8,345 bases of DNA from an uncultured Selenomonadales bacterium. GTDB taxonomy: Bacteria; Bacillota_C; Negativicutes; Selenomonadales; Selenomonadaceae. Below are positions 1-6,474 of the stretch, one piece after another (position 1 is the first letter of the stretch; the number at the start of each line of letters is the position of its first letter). A program made the translations under genes and the position numbers. The stretch lies in the NCBI GenBank assembly GCA_937916025.1, contig CALGGX010000288.1:1-8345 (forward strand), in the 5' to 3' direction. The notes under the pieces were generated by a model. The model had not been told where the DNA came from. It saw only the letters and a program-made list of their open reading frames with translations, and ran no database searches.

Positions 1-2
1 CT

Positions 3-416
3 TCCGGAGCCAAGAAAGCGGGCGATGCTTCGAACGGTACTCCGCCGCTCTTCGAGAACGGGCATATAACAAAAGAAGGAATTGAAGCTCATAAGGAAGA
101 ATTAGCCGATATGACTGTCGAAGAGTTCGTCGAGTTGTTGCAAAAAAACGGCTATGAAGTGCATACTCGCCCCTCCAAGCATGAAAAGAAAGGATCTAAG
201 GCTGTGATCATCGAAGCAGACAATCCTTCAAAACAACGTAACATCAGACAAGTGCAAGTTTCGCCCGGCGGCGGACGTCATGGCAAAGATCCGTATGTAA
301 AAATCAGTACCGGTGATCAAGGCAGAAACAAAGTTATCAAAGGCAGTCCGGACGATTACAAAGGCGGTGAAAACGAAAAAGCACATGTAATTTTTACAGA
401 GGAGGCAAAAAAATGA
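3..416 (+). CDS. C-terminal toxin domain of a polymorphic toxin (5' partial, putative)
   Basis: The reading frame is open to the left edge, so this is the last 137 residues of a longer protein; the ATG at 111 is probably internal. Seen: a linker rich in Gly, Ser and Asn, then a helical stretch (NGHITKEGIEAHKEELADM), then a basic beta-rich end with a GGGRHG turn, PYVKIST and GRNKVIKGSPDDY. The charged small C-terminal domain, the variable linker and the following small acidic gene in ATGA overlap are the usual layout of a toxin tip plus immunity gene in Rhs, CdiA, WapA or secreted-toxin systems. The fold could be an RNase of the BECR (barnase/EndoU/colicin/RelE) type, with the His in GGGRHG as a catalytic candidate, but that is inference. 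The delivery part lies outside the window. It could instead be the tail of a phage or housekeeping protein, although the tandem gene pair downstream argues against this. Confidence 0.6.
   Translation, partial: SGAKKAGDASNGTPPLFENGHITKEGIEAHKEELADMTVEEFVELLQKNGYEVHTRPSKHEKKGSKAVIIEADNPSKQRNIRQVQVSPGGGRHGKDPYVKISTGDQGRNKVIKGSPDDYKGGENEKAHVIFTEEAKK
399..405 (+). promoter_or_regulatory. Ribosome binding site of first immunity gene
   Basis: GAGGAGG lies seven bases upstream of the ATG at 413, inside the last codons of the toxin. The ATG overlaps the toxin stop (ATGA, 413-416), which should couple translation of antidote to toxin. Confidence 0.8.
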
Positions 417-862
417 TCGATTTGACAACGCCGATTGTACCGTATGTAGGCACAGGCATCTTTAAACTCTACGCCGATTATAGCGAAACGATCGCGCAAT
501 TGCAAGCCATGCATATCGAATACGATGAAGAAGTTTGGAAAGTTAATGATACCGATCCGCCGTGGATTATTATCAACAACATTGGCGACGACATCGAGCT
601 CTTCTTCGCAAAGGATAAGCTGTTCAAAATCGTTTTGCTGAACAATTTCAAGGGTGCTTTGCCCAACGGCATCAGTCTGAACACTTCGATTGACGAAGCA
701 CAAAAAATCGATCCGAATCTGAAGTTCGACGACTGGGAAGAAGTTTTTGAATCGTCCGAAGGCTACTTGCTCGAAGATTATATAGAGACAAAAGCAATCA
801 CGGCAATTTCGATCTTCATTCCCGAACTCCTGCGCGACGACTTCTACGAGTACAATTGGTGA
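413..862 (+). CDS. Putative immunity protein, copy 1
   Basis: A 149-residue acidic cytosolic protein with no signal peptide or membrane segment. It begins MIDLTTPIVPY and contains a central FKGALPNGISLNTSIDEAQKI stretch, DPPWII, and an aromatic acidic end. I recognise no named family with certainty. The 'GISL...S..EA...DP...DWEE' pattern resembles small immunity-like proteins found beside polymorphic toxins. Role inferred from position: it directly follows and overlaps the toxin-like reading frame, has a strong ribosome binding site, and is acidic where the toxin tip is basic, so it probably binds and neutralises that tip in the cytoplasm. A paralogue follows 40 bases downstream, about 70% identical by eye with one single-residue gap. 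The start at 413 is well supported by the Shine-Dalgarno spacing and by the identical start in the second copy. Confidence 0.75.
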   Translation: MIDLTTPIVPYVGTGIFKLYADYSETIAQLQAMHIEYDEEVWKVNDTDPPWIIINNIGDDIELFFAKDKLFKIVLLNNFKGALPNGISLNTSIDEAQKIDPNLKFDDWEEVFESSEGYLLEDYIETKAITAISIFIPELLRDDFYEYNW

Positions 863-893
863 TTTCACCAAATCCGCGCGACTCCAATGCGAG
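851..893 (+). repeat. Direct repeat, copy 1 (end of immunity copy 1 plus degenerate terminator)
   Basis: These 43 bases match 1338-1380 with one difference (A at 881, G at 1368). The repeat spans the last codons, the stop and the hairpin region. It holds a perfect 7-base inverted repeat around the stop codon (TTGGTGA 856-862, TCACCAA 865-871), then the 5' arm (877-884) and loop of a GC-rich hairpin. Here the 3' arm is lost (GAGGGCAA instead of GAGTCGCG) and there is no T-run, so it should not terminate. Confidence 0.85.
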
Positions 894-895
894 GG
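891..895 (+). promoter_or_regulatory. Ribosome binding site of second immunity gene
   Basis: GAGGG sits seven bases before the ATG at 903, the same spacing as in copy 1. It occupies the place where copy 2 of the repeat has the 3' arm of its terminator hairpin. Confidence 0.65.
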
Positions 896-902
896 CAAAG
901 AA

Positions 903-1349
903 ATGATCGATTTGACAACGCCGATTGTGCCTTACAAGGGCACGGGCATCTTTGAAGTCTATGCGAATTATAACGATATAATTGCGAAACTGCAAGCCAT
1001 GCATATCGAATATGCTGAAGAAATTTGGGAGGCTACCGATGTCGATCCGCCATGGATTATTGTCAACATTGATGACGATATCGCGCTCTTCTTCGTCAAG
1101 GAGACACTTTTCAAAATCGTATTGCAGAACAACTTCAAAGGCGCGTTGCCCAACGGCATCAGTTTAAACACTTCGATTGATGATGCGCAGAAGATCGATC
1201 CGACTTTAAGATATGATGATTGGGAAGAGTTTTTTGAATCGGCTGCCGGTTATTGGCTCGAGGAAAATTTGGATACTCACAAGTTGTGGTCGATTTCAAT
1301 TTTCATGCCGGAAGTTGAACGTGATGACTTTCAAAAATACAATTGGTGA
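903..1349 (+). CDS. Putative immunity protein, copy 2 (tandem paralogue)
   Basis: A 148-residue acidic protein, a tandem paralogue of the gene before it. The start (MIDLTTPIVPY), the DPPWII segment, the FKGALPNGISLNTSID core and the RDDF..YNW end are conserved. Differences cluster in residues 18-47 and in the C-terminal third (for example LL to WL, and the segment after DTH). The first 28 bases around the start (901-928) are identical to 411-438, which confirms a duplication of about 490 bases. Probably an extra or orphan immunity protein, either with shifted specificity toward a related toxin tip or left from cassette turnover; the sequence cannot tell which. It should be co-transcribed with the toxin and copy 1, because no working terminator separates them. 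A strong terminator follows. Confidence 0.75.
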   Translation: MIDLTTPIVPYKGTGIFEVYANYNDIIAKLQAMHIEYAEEIWEATDVDPPWIIVNIDDDIALFFVKETLFKIVLQNNFKGALPNGISLNTSIDDAQKIDPTLRYDDWEEFFESAAGYWLEENLDTHKLWSISIFMPEVERDDFQKYNW

Positions 1350-1380
1350 TTTCACCAAATCCGCGCGGCTCCAATGCGAG
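1338..1380 (+). repeat. Direct repeat, copy 2
   Basis: Second copy of the 43-base element at 851-893, offset by 487 bases, with one mismatch. It includes the same 7-base inverted repeat around the stop codon (TTGGTGA 1343-1349, TCACCAA 1352-1358). In this copy the hairpin that follows is intact. Confidence 0.85.
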
Positions 1381-1394
1381 TCGCGTTTTTTATT
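1364..1394 (+). terminator. Rho-independent terminator of the toxin-immunity block
   Basis: An 8-base stem CGCGGCTC (1364-1371) pairs with GAGTCGCG (1378-1385) with one G-T wobble. The loop is CAATGC, and the stem is followed at once by six T and then ATT (1386-1394). It lies 14 bases past the stop of immunity copy 2 and 36 bases short of the stop of the convergent U32 gene. On the minus strand the stem is not followed by a T-run, so it should act mainly on plus-strand transcripts. Confidence 0.85.
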
Positions 1395-1429
1395 GCGCCG
1401 ATTGCCGATACATTTCCATATCGCCCCCT

Positions 1430-3994
1430 TCAGACGCCCCGGAAGTAATGCCCGCGAGTGAAGTCCGCTCCGTCCTCGACAACAGCCTCTCCGTCGAGTG
1501 CCGCGCGGCATTTTTTTATTGCCGAAGTCAACTCCGCCGTCGACATTGCACGCCCGTCAATCCGTAGCCGCTCGATCGATCCGAACTCGCCAATGTGATC
1601 CGCCATCGACAACACGCGACTGTTCAATATATGCGCGCGGCAGAATTGATCCGTCACGATCGGAAATTCCGCATTCATTCGATCGCGCAATGCAAACCGC
1701 TTCCGCTCGCACACGCGATTGCAGCCCGCAAAACTCCCGATCGGGCAATAAAACATGATCATCAGCTCCGCGCGCCCGGCTATGATGCACTCGAGCGGCA
1801 GCGGCGATTTTTTTGCAAGCGAGTTGACCTGCTCGAGCGTCAACTCCGGCGATAACGTCGCGCCGCTCACTCCCATTCGCGCAAGCGTCTCGAGCGTCGT
1901 CGAATTGAATGCAATCAGCGAGAAGTCGGTGAAGATCGGCAATGTCGAAATGCGTCGCGCGAGCCGAAGCGTGCCGATGTTGTGAACGTAAATGCCGTCC
2001 GCCGCCGAAGCCGCGCGTATGATCTCTTCGACGAGCGGCAGCTCCGCATTGCGAACGAGGCGCGGCGTTGCAATGTAAATGCGCTTGCCGATCGATCTCG
2101 CAAAGTCGATCGCGCGGAGATAATCGTCCGGCGTCAGCGTTTGATGTCGGAAGGAGTCGCCGCCGAAGATCACGCCGTCCGAACCGCCGATAAATCCGAG
2201 TTTGTCAATCGTGTCGATCGAAACGAGCAGTTGATGTAAAGAAAAGGAGGGAAACACATTGACTTCGGCAATTTCGATCGATTGACGCTCGGTAAAATCG
2301 TGCATATTGACTGCATTACAGGCTTCGGCAGTTGCAATCGATTGATGCACAGCAGAATTTTGCAGATTGACTTCATTGCAGGCTTCGGCATTTTCGCTCG
2401 ACTGATGCTCGGCAGAATTGCGCTGATTGATTTCGTTGCAGACTTCGGAAGTGTCGATCGATTGTCGAGAGCGTCGTCCGAACGACTTCAACCGAATCGC
2501 TTCCAATTGCTCGATCGCGCGCCGCCGCACGTCGTTCAATTCGCTGATCGGAATGATCAAGCCGTCGTCGAGATCAACCGACAATCCGGCGAGCACAAAC
2601 TCCGTCGTCCCGAGCCGACTCAATTGTTTTTCGATCGTCTCGCGAGTGAGCGGTCGACGCTCCGCGCGGATTGCCGAAGCCGCCGTCCGAACCCGTATGA
2701 CATTGCCCTCGCGATCGTCGATCGTCAATTCGAGCGGCTGATCCAATCGCGCCTCGACTCGCGCATCGATCGCTATCTTCCCGACCGACGACTTCTCCTC
2801 GAAAAACTCCCGTGCATGCGCTGCCAGCTCCGCGTCGAATATCTTGAACACACGATCATGCCCCCGAACGCCTTTCGTGCTCTCGACCGTCAACACCACA
2901 TCACTGCCGCGCCGCTCAATCGCCGAAACCTCGAAATTGATCCGACCGCCGACCTTGATCCATATCTCGAGCCGATCGCCGACATTGATCGCCTCCGACG
3001 CCTTGATCGTCAAACGCCGCCCCTCAATCGCCGAAATTCGCCCGACCGGCAACCCGCGATTGTTCGGCTTCTTGTCGCTGATCATGTTCCGATCGATCTT
3101 GCCGTCGAGATACGCCGTCGTGAAGTCTCTGTTAAATATCTGCGCCAGCCGCCGCCGCTCCTCGATCGTTGCCGAATAATCCTCCGCACTCTGCAGACAT
3201 CGATCGATCGCGCGCCGATACGTCTCCACCACAATCGCCACGTACTCCGCACGTTTCATTCGCCCCTCGATCTTCAGGGACGATACGCCGCTCGCTATCA
3301 GCTCCGGCAACCGTTCGATCGAGTTCAAATCCTTCGGCGAGAGAATGTATTTGCCCGCGTCGATCTTCTCGCCGTCGTCTGCAATCAATTCGTAAGGCAA
3401 TCGACACGGTTGAGCGCATCGACCGCGATTGCCGCTCCGCGCCCCGATCATCGACGACATCAGACATTGCCCCGAAGTGCAAACGCATAACGCCCCGTGC
3501 ATGAACACTTCGATCTCAATATCCGAAGCCGCAACAATCGATCCGATCTCTGCAATCGATAACTCCCGCGCGAGCACCACTCGAGAAAAGCCCATTTCTG
3601 CCGCCGCGCGCACACCTTCAATATTGTGGATCGTCATTTGCGTCGAGGCGTGTATCGGAATGTGCGGGATCAATTCTCTCGCCCGAGACGCCACACCCAA
3701 GTCCTGTACCAAGATCGCGTCGACATCGATCGATCCGAGGAATTTCAGATATTCGTCGAGCTCCGCAAACTCCGCGTCGTTGACGACCGTGTTCACCGTG
3801 ACGTGCACCGCCACTCCATGCAAGTGCGCAAACCTCACTGCCGAAGCAAGCTCGTCGTTGGAAAAATTATCCGCAAATGCACGCGCCCCGAACGAGTTCC
3901 CCGCCAAATATACCGCGTCCGCGCCCGCATTCACCGCCGCGCGAAGTGCCTCGGCATTCCCCGCCGGCGCAAGCAATTCCATCACATCAATCAC
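1430..3994 (-). CDS. U32 family protein with DUF3656, RlhA-like RNA hydroxylation enzyme (probable)
   Basis: Numbered from the GTG at 3994 (854 residues). Residues 5-265 are a U32 TIM-barrel domain starting MELLAPAGN, with the family signature EVFMHGALCVCTSGQCLMS at 162-180 and a cysteine set C170, C172, C177, C193 and C197. Residues about 290-500 match the DUF3656-type region, with beta-rich segments such as GLPVGRIS. Residues 580-854 are a second, shorter U32-like domain with cysteines 750, 758, 762 and 785. Known of the family: RlhA (23S rRNA C2501 hydroxylation, about 650 residues in E. coli) and TrhP-type tRNA enzymes; the old 'peptidase' label is doubtful. Cytosolic; the cysteines probably bind an Fe-S cluster. 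The GTG overlaps the Res stop (GTGA). However, ATG at 3982 (residue 5) gives the standard family N-terminus, with GGGGTG nine bases upstream, and may be the true start. Odd feature: a 20-residue repeat at 511-578. Confidence 0.88.
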   Translation of the reverse strand: MIDVMELLAPAGNAEALRAAVNAGADAVYLAGNSFGARAFADNFSNDELASAVRFAHLHGVAVHVTVNTVVNDAEFAELDEYLKFLGSIDVDAILVQDLGVASRARELIPHIPIHASTQMTIHNIEGVRAAAEMGFSRVVLARELSIAEIGSIVAASDIEIEVFMHGALCVCTSGQCLMSSMIGARSGNRGRCAQPCRLPYELIADDGEKIDAGKYILSPKDLNSIERLPELIASGVSSLKIEGRMKRAEYVAIVVETYRRAIDRCLQSAEDYSATIEERRRLAQIFNRDFTTAYLDGKIDRNMISDKKPNNRGLPVGRISAIEGRRLTIKASEAINVGDRLEIWIKVGGRINFEVSAIERRGSDVVLTVESTKGVRGHDRVFKIFDAELAAHAREFFEEKSSVGKIAIDARVEARLDQPLELTIDDREGNVIRVRTAASAIRAERRPLTRETIEKQLSRLGTTEFVLAGLSVDLDDGLIIPISELNDVRRRAIEQLEAIRLKSFGRRSRQSIDTSEVCNEINQRNSAEHQSSENAEACNEVNLQNSAVHQSIATAEACNAVNMHDFTERQSIEIAEVNVFPSFSLHQLLVSIDTIDKLGFIGGSDGVIFGGDSFRHQTLTPDDYLRAIDFARSIGKRIYIATPRLVRNAELPLVEEIIRAASAADGIYVHNIGTLRLARRISTLPIFTDFSLIAFNSTTLETLARMGVSGATLSPELTLEQVNSLAKKSPLPLECIIAGRAELMIMFYCPIGSFAGCNRVCERKRFALRDRMNAEFPIVTDQFCRAHILNSRVLSMADHIGEFGSIERLRIDGRAMSTAELTSAIKKCRAALDGEAVVEDGADFTRGHYFRGV
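2263..2466 (-). repeat. 60-bp in-frame tandem repeat inside the U32 gene (3 full units plus a partial)
   Basis: Full units lie at 2263-2322, 2323-2382 and 2383-2442, with a partial unit from 2443. Each starts CTTCGG on the plus strand. The period is exactly 60 bases, giving 20-residue repeats at residues 511-530, 531-550, 551-570 and 571-578 of the protein, of the kind QSxxxAEACNEVNxxNSAxH. Each full unit has one Cys followed by Asn. The units have diverged (several differences each), so the expansion is not very recent. They sit in the linker between the DUF3656 region and the C-terminal U32-like domain. Confidence 0.9.
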
Positions 3995-6474
3995 CCCATC
4001 AATTGTCGAAACGCGTCGTCAAATCGCCGCCACCGCTCCGACTTCCGATCGCGATTGAAGAGCGGCAACCCGATCACTCGCCCGCCGAGCTCCGACAGAA
4101 ATTTGTCTTTCCAATCGTCGAGCTCCAACAAGTGCTCGCCTTTCGCCTCGACAAACACCTGCAATTGATCCGAAGAACCGTCGCGCCGATGCAGGAAGAT
4201 CACAAAGTCCGGCTCGAACCGCCGCCCCTCGTCGAAGTCGTAAATCTTCAGCTCGCGCTCGTTCCGAACCAAAAACACCTTGTCGTAAACCGCGCGCAAT
4301 GCCTCGATGTGCCCCTGCATGTACTCGACAAACGCTCGCTCCTCCGAAGTGCCCAGACAATTCTCGTACGCAAACCAATCGTCCGCCGCCGTCAATTCGA
4401 TCGGCTCGAGCGGCGTCGTCTCCCGCAATCGCAATCGCTTGTCATGAAATATATTCCGCACCGGCTTCTCGACAAATTCTCGCGTGCCGTGATATCTTAC
4501 CTCCGAACGAGACAATTCATTCGCGAGCTCGCCGAGCACATTCATCGCCGCGCCATGCAAAGTCCGATTGTCCAAATGCCGCGAGCGTATGTCGATCGAT
4601 ATGCCGCCGAGATATTCCGTCACGAACTCCCGCGTCGAAACCAACTCGGGGAATTTCGCCTTCAATCGATCGAAGCGAAAGATCGGAAATCGCCGCAATG
4701 CACTCTGCACGAGCGAGTAATTCTTCGCCGCAATCGCCCCGAGCGTCAGACGCCGAGCCTGCTTCTCGAGCGCGCCTTCGACCAACAGATCGTCTTTCAG
4801 CAACGACTCCGCGCCGACCACTCCCGCCGACGCATCAAACTCGTAAATCCGCCCGCGCGCCCGATCAAATCTCTCGCGAAAGTCCGTCACTCCGTCCGCC
4901 ACCCGCGCGTTCATTCGCACCATTCCCGAGCGATACAATTCATCCGCCTTGAAATCCGCCTTCAATCGATATTCAACCTCGCGCGTCTCTTTGAGCTCCA
5001 AGCCGATCTCGCGCAACGCCTCCCGCAATTCGCTGATGTATCGCCGATCGTTTTGACAGTGATAATACAGCACCTCGCACTCGCGCATTTCGTTGTCGAG
5101 ATCGTCGTCGAATTTGCGCTTGTACTTCGACCGCTCGTCAATCGAGAATGGGAAATACCTCGCGCCCCGCCCGATCAATTGCGCCTCACTGATCGTCTTC
5201 GGCGAGATCTTTTTGCCCGACTGCCGCGTTTCATACAGCCGCACTATGTCAAACAGATTGAGCACATCCCAGCCCTCGTCGAGCTTGTCGACCGCAAAAA
5301 TCGCCCGGTACGGATTCTCGACCGCCTCGAGCGTGTTCAAAACATTTGCCGCCGCATTCTCGTCATTCGCCGATATGCAATTCGGCTCCGAAAAATCCGC
5401 GCGGAGCTCCGCAGCCAGTTCATCGAGCGTAATGCCGTTCCGATCGAAATACGCAAACACCCGAGACAATCGCTCGTTGCCGAGTGATTTCAGCAATTCC
5501 AATCTCGCGCCCGTCAATGTCCGCATCATATCGACGAACGCCGACATGTTGATTTCGCTGTCCGCTATCCGAAACGATTTGAATAAAATCACCGGCTTGA
5601 CGCTCAATCGATGAGCCTCGAACACTTTCAGCCGATATTGGCTCAGCACGCACGCCGCCAACTCCCGCGTCGAGAGCTCAACGTCCGCCTTCAACGCCAC
5701 TATGTCTTTCGACCAGCCGTCGTAATAAAACTTCGTCAGCGGATAATCGAAGACGATCTTGTCGAGATACGCCGCGCGGATTGTCGGATTTTCGAGATCG
5801 CACGTCGCCGTGAACTCCAACAGCACGTTCTCCGCATTCGGCTCGAAAATGTTTTTCACCGTCGACTCCCACGAATGCCGCTCGTCCGATTGCTTCTTCG
5901 ACTTCTTATCCGCATTCAGATGATGCGCCTCGTCCGAGATCAACACCAACTTATGTGCTCGAAAGTCGTCGAATGTCATTGCATTTTCGCGCGCTTCGTC
6001 AAACAGACCGCTCAGCTTCTGAATTGTCGAGAAGTGAATGTTGATCGCGCCTTCGACCGCATCATCGAAATTCTCCACCGATCGGATCGCAATGCGCTCG
6101 CCGTCGATGCAGAGCTCGTCCGCAAACAGATATTTCCGAGCGGCGGGCTCGATGAAGTTGTCGCGCGTCTTTTCGAGAATCGTCTGCAGGTGCGCCGTGA
6201 ATAAAAAATTGCGGTAACCTTGCCGATACAAGTACACCATCAACGCCGCCATGAGCAGCGTCTTGCCGGAGCCCGTCGCCATGTGAAACAGCACTTGCGT
6301 CGGACGTTTCCGAAGGTTGCCGTCGAAATACGCGATGAAGTTTTCGATCGCCGCGCGCTGATACTCGCGCAGTTCGTGTCGAAGATTGTCGTCGATGAAT
6401 GTCGGCACCGATTGTATTGCGCCGAATTCGCGAAGTGCGTCGAGCTTTTGATACAGAAATTGTTCTTCAAACAT
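3991..6474 (-). CDS. res: Type III restriction endonuclease subunit (Res-like SF2 helicase with C-terminal PD-(D/E)XK nuclease)
   Basis: 827 residues from the ATG at 6474. The frame stays open 31 codons further upstream, but this start has GGAGG at 6481-6485 with a 6-base spacer and gives the usual MFEEQFLYQKLDAL beginning. Helicase motifs: ATGSGKT (66-72, Walker A), DEAH (181-184), FTAT (221-224), VDKLDEGWDV (395-404) and QLIGRGARY (432-440). C-terminal nuclease: FEPDF with D756, then FVEAK with E776 and K778, a complete PD-(D/E)XK site. In type III systems Res works with Mod: it hydrolyses ATP after Mod binds an unmethylated site and cuts beside the site when complexes meet. It overlaps the Mod stop by 8 bases and ends overlapping the U32 start, so it should be co-translated with both. 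No frameshift or lost motif is visible, so it appears intact even though the Mod partner is abnormal. Confidence 0.9.
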   Translation of the reverse strand: MFEEQFLYQKLDALREFGAIQSVPTFIDDNLRHELREYQRAAIENFIAYFDGNLRKRPTQVLFHMATGSGKTLLMAALMVYLYRQGYRNFLFTAHLQTILEKTRDNFIEPAARKYLFADELCIDGERIAIRSVENFDDAVEGAINIHFSTIQKLSGLFDEARENAMTFDDFRAHKLVLISDEAHHLNADKKSKKQSDERHSWESTVKNIFEPNAENVLLEFTATCDLENPTIRAAYLDKIVFDYPLTKFYYDGWSKDIVALKADVELSTRELAACVLSQYRLKVFEAHRLSVKPVILFKSFRIADSEINMSAFVDMMRTLTGARLELLKSLGNERLSRVFAYFDRNGITLDELAAELRADFSEPNCISANDENAAANVLNTLEAVENPYRAIFAVDKLDEGWDVLNLFDIVRLYETRQSGKKISPKTISEAQLIGRGARYFPFSIDERSKYKRKFDDDLDNEMRECEVLYYHCQNDRRYISELREALREIGLELKETREVEYRLKADFKADELYRSGMVRMNARVADGVTDFRERFDRARGRIYEFDASAGVVGAESLLKDDLLVEGALEKQARRLTLGAIAAKNYSLVQSALRRFPIFRFDRLKAKFPELVSTREFVTEYLGGISIDIRSRHLDNRTLHGAAMNVLGELANELSRSEVRYHGTREFVEKPVRNIFHDKRLRLRETTPLEPIELTAADDWFAYENCLGTSEERAFVEYMQGHIEALRAVYDKVFLVRNERELKIYDFDEGRRFEPDFVIFLHRRDGSSDQLQVFVEAKGEHLLELDDWKDKFLSELGGRVIGLPLFNRDRKSERWRRFDDAFRQLMG

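Noticed and set aside
413..1349. Duplication as an assembly error
   Set aside because: The two copies differ at about 30% of residues and by one codon in length, so they are distinct genes and not a repeated read segment.
2241..2290. Plus-strand Shine-Dalgarno (AAGGAGGG) followed by TTG at 2259
   Set aside because: The frame stops after eight codons, and the bases encode VFPSFSLHQ of the U32 protein on the other strand.
2263..2466. CRISPR array
   Set aside because: The 60-bp units are contiguous, with no repeat/spacer alternation, and stay in frame within a protein-coding gene.
2282..3490. Long plus-strand open frame (402 codons) opposite the U32 gene
   Set aside because: It is rich in Arg, Asp and Arg-Arg runs, has no recognisable domain, and lies wholly antisense to a gene with clear family motifs. 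The codon bias of the U32 gene removes stops from this frame.
3877..5487. Plus-strand open frame of 536 codons opposite res
   Set aside because: A shadow of res: biased composition, no motifs, and it crosses the res/U32 overlap. The real gene on the other strand has a complete set of helicase and nuclease motifs.
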